Assembly (NCBI RefSeq): GCF_026626745.1
Contig: NZ_JAPNJW010000002.1
Span: forward strand, 496,001 to 560,000
Origin: Nannocystis sp. RBIL2
GTDB taxonomy: Bacteria > Myxococcota_A > Polyangia > Nannocystales > Nannocystaceae
Length of the DNA: 64,000 nucleotides
Direction of reading: 5' to 3'
Part shown: positions 26,601 to 35,305 of the stretch, one piece after another
How the letters are laid out: every line of letters begins with the position of its first letter
How positions within the stretch are numbered: position 1 is the stretch's first letter
Program-made: the position numbers and the translations under genes
Notes under the pieces: generated by a model
Told to the model about the DNA's origin: nothing
The model's database searches: none
What the model saw: the letters and a program-made list of their open reading frames with translations, nothing else

Positions 26601-26668
26601 GTAGAACGAGTCCCAGGCGCGGGCGCGCGCCGGCGAAGCCGACGGGCCGGATGTCCCGAAGGACAGCC
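26601..26668 (+). repeat. Decayed duplicate of the mazG 3' end
   Basis: This segment repeats 26460-26524 at an offset of 141-144 bp. Both contain AGGCGCGGGCGCGCGCCGG and end with a hairpin copy and GACAGC. In the copy the Trp codon of the WWDEAKARA segment has become TAG. Confidence 0.7.
26652..26665. repeat. Dispersed hairpin copy
   Basis: TGTCC-CGAA-GGACA, in the duplicated stretch downstream of mazG. Confidence 0.7.
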
Positions 26669-26755
26669 GAGGCCGCGCGGCCGCGATCACAGCCGAGCCC
26701 GCCGCGCCTTCGCCCGCGCTGGCCCGCTCCTCGCCGTCCGCTATGCTGGCAAGAG

Positions 26756-27358
26756 ATGGCTCCCCCCCAGATGAGCGCGTATCGCCGCTGCGAACCCGAC
26801 GAAGAGTCGCTGGTTCCGGCCGCGCAGCGCCCGCTGGGTGAGGCCTGCGACGCCCTCCACCTCGCCCTGCTGACCCTGGAGAGCCAGGACGCCGAGGACA
26901 ACCCGGAGCGCACCGCGGCCCAGGCCCGCAGCTTCCTCGCCGAGGCCGTCAACGCGCTCAACCGCGCCCGCGTGTTCGTGCCCGGCGTCTTCAGCCACAC
27001 GCCCTCGGTCATCGCCGCCAGCGAAGCCGAGCCGGTGGTCGAGCTGGCCCGCCTGCATCAGATCGCCACCCGCCTGCTCTGGTACAACCACCGCTTGCTG
27101 CCGGCGCGCATGCAGGGCCCGCTGCAGCCCGAGGACGAGGCCCAACTGGCGACTCTGGTCCGCGCCCTCGGCCGCACCGCCCGCGCCGCGCGGGCGCTGC
27201 GCCACGCCTGGATCGCCGCCGCCGCGATCCTGGCCGTCCTCCTCCCCCTGGGCCCCTTCGCCATCGGCCTGGGCCTGGTCAGCTGCTTCGCCCTCGTGTG
27301 GCTGCTGCAGGCGGTCTCGGCCCTGCGCGGCAGCCCGGCACTGCCCGAACGGGTCTGA
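26756..27358 (+). CDS. Hypothetical protein with two C-terminal membrane helices
   Basis: Not recognised; 200 residues. A soluble helical region (residues 20-135: EACDALHLALLTLESQD, FLAEAVNALNRARV) precedes two adjacent hydrophobic helices (AWIAAAAILAVLLPLGPF and LGLVSCFALVWLLQAVSAL). The ATG at 26756 is preceded by TATGCT (26742-26747), eight bases away, with no ribosome site. The open frame extends upstream to 26651 through the mazG duplicate and is unlikely to be coding there. Confidence 0.7.
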   Translation: MAPPQMSAYRRCEPDEESLVPAAQRPLGEACDALHLALLTLESQDAEDNPERTAAQARSFLAEAVNALNRARVFVPGVFSHTPSVIAASEAEPVVELARLHQIATRLLWYNHRLLPARMQGPLQPEDEAQLATLVRALGRTARAARALRHAWIAAAAILAVLLPLGPFAIGLGLVSCFALVWLLQAVSALRGSPALPERV

Positions 27359-27476
27359 GGAGGCCCGCAGCGGCGTCCGGCCTTCGCGCGAGGCGTGCGA
27401 GGCGGCGCGGGCAAGCTCTGCATGCTTTCAGGCCGGCCGCGCCGAGAAGCCGCGCGGGTGCCATCGATGCTTCGTC

Positions 27477-27612
27477 AGGTGCCTGGCGCGCCTGGGAGGC
27501 CGCGCGAGCGCCGTTCTTGCTTGTTGAGTGCCTGGATGGCCGTGCGAGCGCCATTTCAACCTTTTGAGTGCCTGTCGCCGCCCGAGCGCCCTGCCTACGT
27601 CGTGAGTGCCTG
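27477..27612. repeat. Degenerate 40-bp tandem units
   Basis: GAGTGCCTG-type starts lie at 27477, 27526, 27566 and 27604, each followed by a variable GCGAGCGCC segment. Confidence 0.5.
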
Positions 27613-27812
27613 TCGCGCCAGCCCTCGAGACCGGCCCGCGGAACCGCCACGACCACCCGGCGATCGCCGTCCGCAGCGCCGCCTGCTCGAGAGCACGCGA
27701 CGACCTCGTGCGCACAGAGTCGGCCCGCTCGCAGCAGCATCCTGCTCGCCTCAGCACCGCGCTCTTGCCGATTGCCCCGCCGGGTCCTCGCAAATCGGCT
27801 CTGGCCCGCAGC

Positions 27813-28050
27813 CCCGTCCGATGCCCTGAGCTCGCGGCGCCGACCTCCCACGGCATAAACCACTGACCAGGTCGTCGCAGGTCGGAGGCGCACCTGCAGC
27901 ACCCTGCTTGGCGCCCGTCGAGCCCGTCCGATGCCCCTGCCGCTGCCCTGAGCTCGCGGCGCCGACTCCTGCCGCGCGGCTCGCCGACAGCGTCGGGGCA
28001 GGTCGGAGCAGGACCCGCAGCGCCCTCCGTTTCGCCAGTTCGTCGAGCCC
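27813..28050. repeat. About 110-bp direct duplication
   Basis: CCCGTCCGATGCC recurs at 27813 and 27923, and TGAGCTCGCGGCGCCGAC and CAGGTCGGAG recur in the same order. A partial third start (GAGCCCGTGGCGCCGAC) lies at about 28045. Confidence 0.6.
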
Positions 28051-28241
28051 GTGGCGCCGACGCATCGCGGCAGCCGCCCTGCTTCGATCGCCTCGTCGTG
28101 GTCGACCCGCGAACCTCCGCCCGGCATTCGACGCGCCCCGCACTCCCTCGTCGGTGCCCCTGCAGATCTCGCTCGCAGCCTGCCCCCGCGTTGCGCGTCC
28201 GCCGCGGCGTTTCGCGTCCCTCGCCGGGCCGGCACCAGACC

Positions 28242-28255
28242 TGTCTCAAAGGACA
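28242..28255. repeat. Dispersed hairpin copy
   Basis: TGTCT-CAAA-GGACA, intergenic. A weaker relative, ATGTCTTGAAGACCAT, lies at 28401-28416. Confidence 0.6.
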
Positions 28256-28484
28256 TCCCGCAGTTCGCCCCACGCCCCTCGCGGCCGCGGCGCACTTCGG
28301 AAGTGCAGCGGACGTCTGCGTGGCCCTGTGCCCATGATTTTCGCCACCCGCGCTCGTGGCGGCGCCCCGTCGCCGGCAGCCTCAAGATGTCTCTCGAGCC
28401 ATGTCTTGAAGACCATCCAAGGACGCATGCGGCGAAACTTTCATCTGCCCGTCACGGCCTCACGACCGCGGCACGGCATGTCCC

Positions 28485-28500
28485 TTCAAACATGTTTGAA
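28485..28500. repeat. 16-bp perfect palindrome
   Basis: TTCAAACATGTTTGAA is AT-rich in GC-rich surroundings and directly follows a GGCATGTCCC motif. It could be a protein-binding site. Confidence 0.5.
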
Positions 28501-28567
28501 AGAACGCACGCAGGCGCCACACGACGGAGCCGCATCCCCGTCGCCTGATGCCCGCCCTCTCGCTGCA

Positions 28568-28772
28568 GCTCGCAACGTTCCCCGCCCGCTCGAGCCCGCG
28601 AGGGCAACCTCTCGCCCCCAGCGGCTCGCCTCTCGCTGCTGCTCGCATCGTTCGCCGCCTGCTCGCGCCCGCGAGGGCAACCTCTCGCCCACAGCCGCCC
28701 GCCTCTCGCTGCTGCTCGCATCGTTCGCCGCCTGCTCACGCCCGCGAGGACAACCTCTCGCCCACAGCCCGC
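28568..28772. repeat. 73-bp tandem repeat array (left part)
   Basis: Three units start at 28568, 28641 and 28714, exactly 73 bp apart, with few differences. The third is cut after 59 bp by the IS element; matching sequence resumes right of it. Confidence 0.8.
28765..28772. repeat. Left target-site duplication (CAGCCCGC)
   Basis: The same eight bases follow the right end of the IS element at 31392-31399. Confidence 0.85.
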
Positions 28773-28777
28773 TGTCA

Positions 28778-28901
28778 GTTCTCAGCAGCAATCCCCCCTT
28801 CGGGGGCGAATTTCTCACCACCTTTCCCCCCTCTGGGGACCGAGTTTCTCAGCATCTTTCCCCCCTGCCGGGGGCTGAGTTTCTCACCACCTTTCCCCCC
28901 T
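28778..28901. repeat. Four terminal boxes of the IS left end
   Basis: Boxes of 22 bp start at 28778, 28811, 28845 and 28880 (spacing 33-35 bp). The second and fourth share TTTCTCACCACC; the others vary. They are probably transposase-binding sites. Confidence 0.75.
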
Positions 28902-28961
28902 GCGTGACCGAGCGGGTACCCCGCTCCCGAGTCCGGCGAGGAAGCCGGGCGCGAGGAGCCC

Positions 28962-30529
28962 ATGGCGTACCGAGAGGTCACGATGATCGAGATCAAGGAA
29001 GTTCTAAGGCTGAGGCTTCTCGGCGTCGCCAAGAAGCGGATCGCCGCGCAGTTGCGTCTCGATCCGAAGACCGTGCGGCGCTACCTCGAGGTCGGTGAGG
29101 CGCACGGCGTCGTCGCCGGCGGTGGCCGCGAGCAGCTGACGGATGCGCGGCTGGACGCCGTGATCGCCGAGCTGAAGAAGCCGGTGCCGCACGAGCATGG
29201 CGAGGCGTGGCGGGCATGCGAGCGCGAGCGGACCTTCATCGAGGGGCATCTCCAGCACGACGTGCGGCTGACCAAGATCCGCAAGCTACTGCAGCGGCAG
29301 GGAGTCGTCGTGCCGTACGCGACGCTGCACCGCTTTGCCACGCAGCAACTCGGCTTCGGCAAGAAGGCGGCGACGGTGCCGCTCGTCGATGGCAAGCCCG
29401 GCGACGAGCTGCAGAGCGATCCCGGCAGTGTCGGGATGTACGAGCCGACGGCAGCGGCGTGCGGCGCAAGATCAAGGTCCTCGTCTTCTCGCCGAACGTG
29501 TCGCGCTACCGCTTCGTCTATCCGATCGAGCGCGAGACCGTCGAGGAGGTGATCGCAGCGTGCGAGGCCGCCTGGGCGTTCTACGGCGGCGTCTTCCGGA
29601 CGCTGATCCCCGACAACCTCAAGGCGATCGTCCAGCGCGCCGACCCGATCGAGCCGCGGCTGTGCGAGGCCTTCCTCGAGTACGCGCAGGCACGCGGCTT
29701 CGTGATCGACGTCGCGCGGGTGCGCAGGCCGCAGGACAAGGCGCGAGTCGAGCGAGCGGTCCGCGACGTCCGTGACGACTGCTTCGGCGGTGAACGGATC
29801 CGCGACCTCGCGGCCGCACGGGAGCGTGCCGAGCGATGGTGCCGGGACGAATACGGCGCGCACCGCCACAGCACCACCGGTCGGATGCCGCGCGAGCACT
29901 TTCTCAATGTCGAGGCGCCGGTGCTGCTGCCGGCGCCGGAGCAGCCCTACGACGTGCCGCGGTGGTGCACGCCGAAGGTCGCGCGCGATCACTTCGTCCA
30001 GGTCGAGCGCGCACTGTACTCGATGCCCACGCGGCTGATCGGTCGCACGCTGCAGGCTCGAGTCGATCGCAGCAGCGTCCGCTTCTACGATCGGAGCACG
30101 CTGATCCGGATCTGTCGGCGGCTGCCGCCCGGCGGCCGCAGCATCAACCCTGAGGACTTCCCGAAGGAGAAACGAGCCTACGCGATGCGTGATATCGAAT
30201 TCTTGCAGAAGCAGGCCGACGAGCTCGGCCCCAACATCGGCGCGTACGTACGGCGACTGCTGTCCGGCCCGCTGCCTTGGACCAGCATGCGCACCGTCCA
30301 CGGCGTGCGTGGCCTCGCCGAGCGCCACGGCGTCGCCGTCGTCGATCGCTGCTGCGGCATCGCACTCGCGGCCGACATGCTGAGTCTGAAGCGCCTTCGC
30401 GCCATGGTCGAGCGCGACGTGAAGCCCCAACCCATCCCCCTCGACCGGCCGACACCGCCGGCGAGATTCCTCCGACCCGCGCAGATCTACGCGCTCTCGG
30501 CCAACACCAAGCATGGAGAACCGTCATGA
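28962..30529 (+). pseudogene. istA: IS21 transposase IstA, frameshifted
   Basis: DDE-type transposase. The N-terminal helix-turn-helix (EIKEVLRLRLLGVAKKRIAAQLRLD) and linker are read from ATG 28962 (GAGGAG upstream). Homology leaves this frame at MYEP (29445-29447) and resumes one base back as DGSGVRRKIKVLVFSPNVSRYRFV, continuing to the stop at 30529. The catalytic region (VYPIERETVEEVIAACEAAWAFYGGVFRTLIPDNLKAIV) and C-terminal domain are intact. A one-base loss explains it; there is no slippery heptamer, so programmed shifting is unlikely. Whether the loss is real or a sequencing error cannot be told. Confidence 0.88.
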
Positions 30530-31314
30530 CCGATACCATCTCACATGACCTTAAGGCCATCCTCAAGCGACTCAAACTCAGCCCCCTGCTATCGACGCTG
30601 CCCGAGCGGCTCGCCCTCGCACGCCAGCAGAAGGTCCCTCACCAGGACTTCCTGCTGACGCTGCTCACCGACGAGGTCAGCCGCCGGGACAGCATCTCCG
30701 CCCAGCTCCGCGGCCAGAAAGCGCGTCTCGATCCCGAGCACCAGCTCGAGGGATGGGACAGCACCACTCGGGTCCACTTCGATCAAGAGCTGTGGGCCGA
30801 GCTCTGCTCGCTGCGTTTCGTCGAGGCTCGCGCTCACGTCGCGCTCGTCGGCCCCGTCGGTGTCGGCAAGACTTTCCTCGCGCACGCCCTGGGCAACGCC
30901 GCCTGCCGCCGTCAATACAGTGTCCTCGCCTACCGCTGTGATCGATTGCTCAAGAACCTCCGCCACGCTCGACTCGACGGCTCCTACGACGCCGAGCTGC
31001 GCAAGATCCTCGCCGTCGACGTGCTGATCCTCGACGACTTCGGCCTCGACGCGATGGACGCGACCGAGAGCCGCGACGCCTACGAAATCTTCACCGAGCG
31101 TCACCGCCACGGCTCGATCATCGTCACCTCGAACCGTGGCCCTGACGAATGGCTCGCAGTCTTCGCCGACCCCGTCCGCGCCCAGGCAGCGATCGATCGC
31201 TTCACCAGCAACGCCTACGACCTCGTCATCGAAGGCGAGTCGTACCGAAGCCGCCAGAAACCCTCGCTCACCCGTCCGCCGAAAACTGGATCCCGCTCGC
31301 GCACGCGAGCATGA
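30526..31314 (+). CDS. istB: IS21 helper ATPase IstB
   Basis: A 262-residue DnaC-like AAA+ protein that assists IstA in target choice. Walker A is GPVGVGKTFLAHALG, Walker B is VDVLILDDFGLD, and sensor sequence VTSNRGPDEW is present. The ATG overlaps the istA stop (ATGA). Length is normal and the frame is intact. Confidence 0.95.
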   Translation: MTDTISHDLKAILKRLKLSPLLSTLPERLALARQQKVPHQDFLLTLLTDEVSRRDSISAQLRGQKARLDPEHQLEGWDSTTRVHFDQELWAELCSLRFVEARAHVALVGPVGVGKTFLAHALGNAACRRQYSVLAYRCDRLLKNLRHARLDGSYDAELRKILAVDVLILDDFGLDAMDATESRDAYEIFTERHRHGSIIVTSNRGPDEWLAVFADPVRAQAAIDRFTSNAYDLVIEGESYRSRQKPSLTRPPKTGSRSRTRA

Positions 31315-31339
31315 TCCCCCTCGTCACGCAGGATGGACC

Positions 31340-31391
31340 AAGGGGGAAAGGTCGTGAGAAGGCCGGGGTCCCATGCTGGTGAAAACCGACA
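31340..31391. repeat. Right-end terminal boxes of the IS
   Basis: The segment AAGGGGGAAAGG...GTGAGAA (31340-31360) is the inverse of the left boxes. A second, weaker one includes the terminal GGTGAAAACCGACA. Confidence 0.75.
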
Positions 31392-31399
31392 CAGCCCGC
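31392..31399. repeat. Right target-site duplication (CAGCCCGC)
   Basis: Identical to 28765-28772. Confidence 0.85.
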
Positions 31400-31750
31400 C
31401 CGCTCTCTCGCCCATGCCCGCCACGTTCGCCGCCTGCTCGCGCTCCCGCGGGGAGCCGTTCTTGCCCCACGAGCGGCCCGCGCACCCTCGGCGCGACTTG
31501 CACGGCCGATCTCTCGACCGCCGCGCGCCACCTCACATGTCCCCGAGGACAGACCCCTCGATTCGGGAGCGCGCCCGCGAACAAGCGCCGCGGAGCGAGC
31601 GACGGCCCCGGGCGAGACGCGTCGGAGGTCACAGAGCCGGCCGGCCGGCCCGGGTAGGCGCGACTCGGAGCGGGGCCGACAAGCGCGTGACGCAGGGCAA
31701 GCGCCCCGGCCTCCGCGCGCGCCGGCGCAGGCAGTAGCGTCGGCCCTCTG
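31400..31750. other. Intergenic region right of the IS
   Basis: The first 80 bp (ACGTTCGCCGCCTGCTCGCG near 31423) continue the 73-bp repeat array interrupted by the IS. A dispersed hairpin lies at 31538-31551. TAGCGT (31735-31740) ends ten bases before the next start. No gene was seen. Confidence 0.6.
31538..31551. repeat. Dispersed hairpin copy
   Basis: TGTCC-CCGA-GGACA, intergenic. Confidence 0.7.
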
Positions 31751-33676
31751 ATGTCGAACCGGCTCGCTCCTGCTCTCGTCCTCGCCCTCCTCTCCGCCTG
31801 CGGCGACGACACCTCCACGTCCACCGACGGCGGCAGCGCGACCAGCTCGGGCACCACCACGACCAGCACTTCCGGACATGTCCCCACGACCAGCAGCGCC
31901 GCCGACCCGACCACCGGCGCTTCGGACTCGCTGAGCGCCACCGGACCGACCACCGGCGACACCGTCACGCCCACCACCAGCGGCGACACCACCACTGCCA
32001 CCACCGGCGACACCACCAGCCCGGCCACCGCCACCGAGACCGCCACCGACGTCACCGCCACCACCGACGCGACGAGCACGACCGCCGCCACCGGCGACAC
32101 CACCGGCGACACCACGCTCGATACCACCACCATGACCACCGGCACGCCGGGCTGCGCGGACGTGACGGACTGCCCGGCCGAAGCCTCCGAGTGCCACGCC
32201 CCCGCCTGTCAGGCGGGCGTCTGCGACGAGGTCGCCCTGCTGCCCGGGGCGCCGTGCGCGACGGGCGTGTGCGACGGCGACGGCACCTGCGTCGAGTGCG
32301 TCCTGCCCGAAAACTGTCCCATGGGCCAGCTCTGCATCGCCCAGCAGTGCGTCCCGCCGACCTGCGACGACGGGGCCGAAAACGGCATGGAGACCGACGT
32401 CGACTGCGGCGGCCCCGTCTGCGCCCCGTGCAGCCCGGGCGGCGCTTGCGAGGACGACAGCGACTGCCAAAGCGGCGTCTGCACCGGCCAGGTCTGCCAG
32501 GCGGCCGCCTGCGACGACGGCGTCGAGAACGGCGGCGAGTCCGACGTCGACTGCGGCGGCCCCGACTGCCCGCTGTGCGGGACCGACGACGCCTGCGACG
32601 ACGACCTCGACTGCGAGAGCCAGGTCTGCACCCTCCAGGTCTGCCAGGCGCCGACCTGCGACGACGCCCAAAGGAACGGCCAGGAGACCGACGTCGACTG
32701 CGGCGGCCCCACCTGTCCCGAGTGCCAGGATGGCGAGAGCTGCCAGAGCGGCACCGACTGCGACAGCGGCGTCTGCACCGGCCAGACATGCCAGCCCCCG
32801 ACCTGCAACGACAACGTCCACAACGGCCAGGAGACCGACGTCGACTGCGGCGGCCCCACCTGTCCCAAGTGCCAGAGCGGCGAGGACTGCCTGGTCGACG
32901 CCGACTGCGACACCGACGCCTGCGAGAACGGCCAGTGCGCCGACCCCCTGCCCGCCTGCGCCTCGGCGCCCGCCGATCCTGCTACCGGTCAGCGCTGCCC
33001 GCTGTTCATGCCCTGCGCCAGCAACAGCGAGTGCGGCGTGTTCCAGGGCTGCCAGCAATGGTTCTGTAACCCGAGCAAGACCTGCGAGCTCAACGCGCTC
33101 AGCAACTGCGGCACCACCAAGGGCGGCAACTGCAACGCCGGCGTGATGTTCACCCAGACCGACGACCCGCCGGTCGACAAGCGGTTCCTCCCGCCCGACA
33201 ACGTCAATTTCCGCGAGGTCGCGACCCTCGCCTTCACCGTCTACAACAACACCGCCAGCGCCCTGCGTCTCGACAAAATCCCGCTCACGCTCGAGACCAT
33301 GGGGGGCGGCAGCGCCTTCGACGTCTCGTCGGCCAAGCTCTACCAGGACAGCGGCGGCGCCGAGTTCAGCGTCGGCGACCTGTACGTCCACCTCACCGGC
33401 AACCCGTTCTCGTTCCCGGCCAACGGCGTGCTCGGCCCGGCCGCTGGCAGCGCGGCCTCGCAGGTCAACGCCGGCCAGTCGAAGCGCTTCATCATCACCC
33501 TCGCCTTCGCCAAGGAGAAGACCTTCATCGCCGGCCGCTCCTACCGCGTCAAACTGGTGAACCCCGCGGGGGTCACGTTCAAGGTCGGCTTCAACGGCCC
33601 CGACTACGTCGGCACCAACTGCGGCGTCCCACCCGAGGGCTTCATCGGCGCCTGGGTGACCGCGCAGAACCCCTGA
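31751..33676 (+). CDS. Surface lipoprotein with four Cys-rich repeats
   Basis: A 641-residue exported protein. The signal peptide MSNRLAPALVLALLSAC has its lipobox Cys at residue 17; a Thr/Asp/Ser/Gly linker runs to about 135. Residues 200-400 hold four tandem units of about 48 residues built on NGxETDVDCGGPxCxxC and DCxSxVCTxQxCQ, each with eight cysteines and several acidic residues. Such units are common in large myxobacterial surface proteins. The C-terminal 200 residues form a beta-sandwich-like domain (REVATLAFTVYNNTASALRL, FIITLAFAKEKTFIAGRSYRV). Binding or structural role is likely; no enzyme motif. Confidence 0.82.
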   Translation: MSNRLAPALVLALLSACGDDTSTSTDGGSATSSGTTTTSTSGHVPTTSSAADPTTGASDSLSATGPTTGDTVTPTTSGDTTTATTGDTTSPATATETATDVTATTDATSTTAATGDTTGDTTLDTTTMTTGTPGCADVTDCPAEASECHAPACQAGVCDEVALLPGAPCATGVCDGDGTCVECVLPENCPMGQLCIAQQCVPPTCDDGAENGMETDVDCGGPVCAPCSPGGACEDDSDCQSGVCTGQVCQAAACDDGVENGGESDVDCGGPDCPLCGTDDACDDDLDCESQVCTLQVCQAPTCDDAQRNGQETDVDCGGPTCPECQDGESCQSGTDCDSGVCTGQTCQPPTCNDNVHNGQETDVDCGGPTCPKCQSGEDCLVDADCDTDACENGQCADPLPACASAPADPATGQRCPLFMPCASNSECGVFQGCQQWFCNPSKTCELNALSNCGTTKGGNCNAGVMFTQTDDPPVDKRFLPPDNVNFREVATLAFTVYNNTASALRLDKIPLTLETMGGGSAFDVSSAKLYQDSGGAEFSVGDLYVHLTGNPFSFPANGVLGPAAGSAASQVNAGQSKRFIITLAFAKEKTFIAGRSYRVKLVNPAGVTFKVGFNGPDYVGTNCGVPPEGFIGAWVTAQNP

Positions 33677-33703
33677 CGCCCACATCCAGGGCGAGAACGC
33701 ACA

Positions 33704-33717
33704 TGTCCCCGAGGACA
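33704..33717. repeat. Dispersed hairpin copy
   Basis: TGTCC-CCGA-GGACA with flanking A and T extending the stem to six pairs; 27 bp after the Cys-rich lipoprotein stop. Confidence 0.7.
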
Positions 33718-33786
33718 TCTCGGCCCGCGCGGCGCGCAGCGGGCTGAGCCTCGCCAGCCTCGCCCCGGCGCGGTACTCTGGGACGC

Positions 33787-35172
33787 GTGCCGGAGCGCGT
33801 CTACGACCCCGCGTTGACGAAGGCGCACCTCAGCAACCGCTTCGCGCTCACCCTCGTCCATTACTTCTGCGAGCGCTTCGGCGAGGAGGTCGCCGACCGG
33901 ATCGTCGAGGGCGCCGGGCTCAGCCTCGAGTATCTGCAGGACCCCGAGCGGTGGACCTCGGTCGAGTTCGACCGCCGCTTCTGCGACTCCGCTGCCCGCC
34001 AGCTGTGCGGCCTCGACGCCTCGCCGGGCTACGACCACCCGCTGTGGCTGCACTGGCGTGACGCCTCGGCGTCGATGATGCAGCGCCAGGACATGGGCCC
34101 GATGTGGCTGCTCCTGTGGGCGCTGCAGGGCCCCGGCGAGTTCTTCGGCGACATCGAGCGCATGTACACCCGCGGCAACCGGATCACCCGCATGCAGCTC
34201 GTCGACCGCCGGCACGGGGCCGCCCGCGTGCGCGCGGTGATGGACCACGAGATCGCCGACCGCCCCGGGGCCTGCTGGAGCCGCCGCGGCTTCTTCGCGG
34301 CCATCCCGACCATCTGGAGCCTCCCGCCGGCGCAGGTCGAGCACCGCGAGTGCATCCACCTCGACCCGGCGGTGCGCCACTGCTGTTACGACATCTACTA
34401 CGACGAGCGCATCGTCGACGACCCTGCCGCCGAGCTGCAGCGCCTGCGCGCCTACGTGCGCGCCACCCTGCCCGACCTGCTGCGCCGCCTCGACGCATCC
34501 GCGCTCGAGCGCCGCGACGCCGAGCTGACCCAGCGCAAGCTCGCCAACTACTTGCCGGCGCACGTCATCGAGGCCATCCGCATCAACCCCGAGGAGGAGG
34601 TCCGGGTCGGCGGGCGGCTCACCGAGGGCGCGGTGCTGTTCGCCGACGTCAAGGACTTCACGCGCCGCTGCAGCGAGCTCGGGCCGGGCGCGGTGGTCCG
34701 CCAGCTCAACCGCTACTTCGAGCACATGGACGCCATCATCCTCGCCCACGGCGGCATCATCGACAAGCGGCTCGGCGACGGCATCATGGTCGTCTTCATC
34801 GACCCGCGCGGCCTCCGGCCGGTCGGCGAGCTCGCCGTGGCGGCGGTGCGCTGCGGCCTGGCGATGCTGGCCGAGCTGCCGGCCTGCAACGCCGGCATCG
34901 TCGACGACGGCGGCCGCCCGCTCGAGCTGCGGATCGGCGTCGCCGCCGGCCCGCTGGTCCACGGCAACATGGGCTCGCCCGCCCGCCTCGAGCACACCGT
35001 CATCGGCGAGACGGTCAACCTCGCCGCCCGCCTCGAGTCCGCCGCCACCCCCGGCCGCCTGCTGACCCAGCCAGGCTTCCTTCAGAACATGTCCCTCGGG
35101 TCATCCTGCGACCATCGCGTGATCTACGCCAAGGGCTTCGGCGAGGTCCCCGCGGTCGAGCTGACGCCCTGA
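33787..35172 (+). CDS. Class III adenylyl/guanylyl cyclase with N-terminal sensor domain
   Basis: A soluble 461-residue cyclase. Residues 1-215 form an unrecognised helical and mixed sensor domain (RFALTLVHYFCERFGEEVADRIVEGAG at its start, several Cys and His). The catalytic domain (265-440) has the metal aspartates in LFADVKDFTRRC and DKRLGDGIMVVFID, and HTVIGETVNLAARLES. There are no membrane helices, unlike the other cyclase at 16714. TACTCT (33774-33779) ends seven bases before GTG 33787. An in-frame repeat-like insertion (FLQNMSLGSS) sits near the C-terminus. Confidence 0.88.
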   Translation: MPERVYDPALTKAHLSNRFALTLVHYFCERFGEEVADRIVEGAGLSLEYLQDPERWTSVEFDRRFCDSAARQLCGLDASPGYDHPLWLHWRDASASMMQRQDMGPMWLLLWALQGPGEFFGDIERMYTRGNRITRMQLVDRRHGAARVRAVMDHEIADRPGACWSRRGFFAAIPTIWSLPPAQVEHRECIHLDPAVRHCCYDIYYDERIVDDPAAELQRLRAYVRATLPDLLRRLDASALERRDAELTQRKLANYLPAHVIEAIRINPEEEVRVGGRLTEGAVLFADVKDFTRRCSELGPGAVVRQLNRYFEHMDAIILAHGGIIDKRLGDGIMVVFIDPRGLRPVGELAVAAVRCGLAMLAELPACNAGIVDDGGRPLELRIGVAAGPLVHGNMGSPARLEHTVIGETVNLAARLESAATPGRLLTQPGFLQNMSLGSSCDHRVIYAKGFGEVPAVELTP

Positions 35173-35214
35173 GCCGCGCTGCACGGAGCCGAGCAAGTCC
35201 GGCGGGCGCGGCCT

Positions 35215-35300
35215 GGACATGCCCCTTCGCGCAGGTGCGAACGGACATGCCCCTTCGCGCATGATCCGGCGGACATGCCCGTTCGGACATGCCCGCCGGG
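35215..35300. repeat. Cluster of GGACATGCCC motifs between convergent genes
   Basis: Four GGACATGCCC-type motifs (about 35216, 35241, 35271 and 35285) occupy the gap between the cyclase and gltX stops. Several can pair with each other. They may end transcription from both sides. Confidence 0.55.
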
Positions 35301-35305
35301 CCTGC

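Larger units (their letters stand above)
27359..28764. other. Gene-poor repeat region left of the IS element
   Basis: About 1.4 kb with no credible gene; long frames on both strands are Arg/Ala/Gly shadows. It holds 40-bp degenerate units (27477-27612), a 110-bp direct duplication (27813-28050), a dispersed hairpin at 28242-28255, a 16-bp palindrome at 28485-28500 and a 73-bp tandem array (28568-28772). Confidence 0.65.
28773..31391 (+). mobile_element. IS21-family insertion sequence
   Basis: A complete 2,619-bp element. The ends are imperfect inverted repeats: TGTCAGTTCTCAGC on the left and GGTGAAAACCGACA on the right (11 of 14 match). It is flanked by the 8-bp direct repeat CAGCCCGC. The left end has four spaced copies of a 22-bp box (TTCTCA...CCCCCCT) and the right end has two inverted ones, as expected for IS21 multiple terminal repeats. 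It carries istA (frameshifted) and istB, overlapping by ATGA. It is inserted inside a 73-bp repeat array. Codon use is less GC-extreme than in neighbours, which fits acquisition. Confidence 0.93.

Noticed and set aside
27279..28385. 368-codon minus-strand frame in the repeat island
   Set aside because: Arg/Ala/Gly-rich with no domain, covers several unrelated repeats and overlaps the end of a real plus-strand gene; a GC-rich shadow.
27477..28772. CRISPR array
   Set aside because: Repeats vary, periods differ (40, 73, 110 bp), there are no unique spacers of constant length and no cas genes.
29430..29460. Programmed -1 frameshift in istA
   Set aside because: No A-rich slippery heptamer or following structure is visible; IS21 elements normally make IstA from one frame.
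28773..31391. IS element as part of a larger transposon or prophage
   Set aside because: The 8-bp duplications sit exactly at its ends, and no integrase, resistance or phage genes are nearby.
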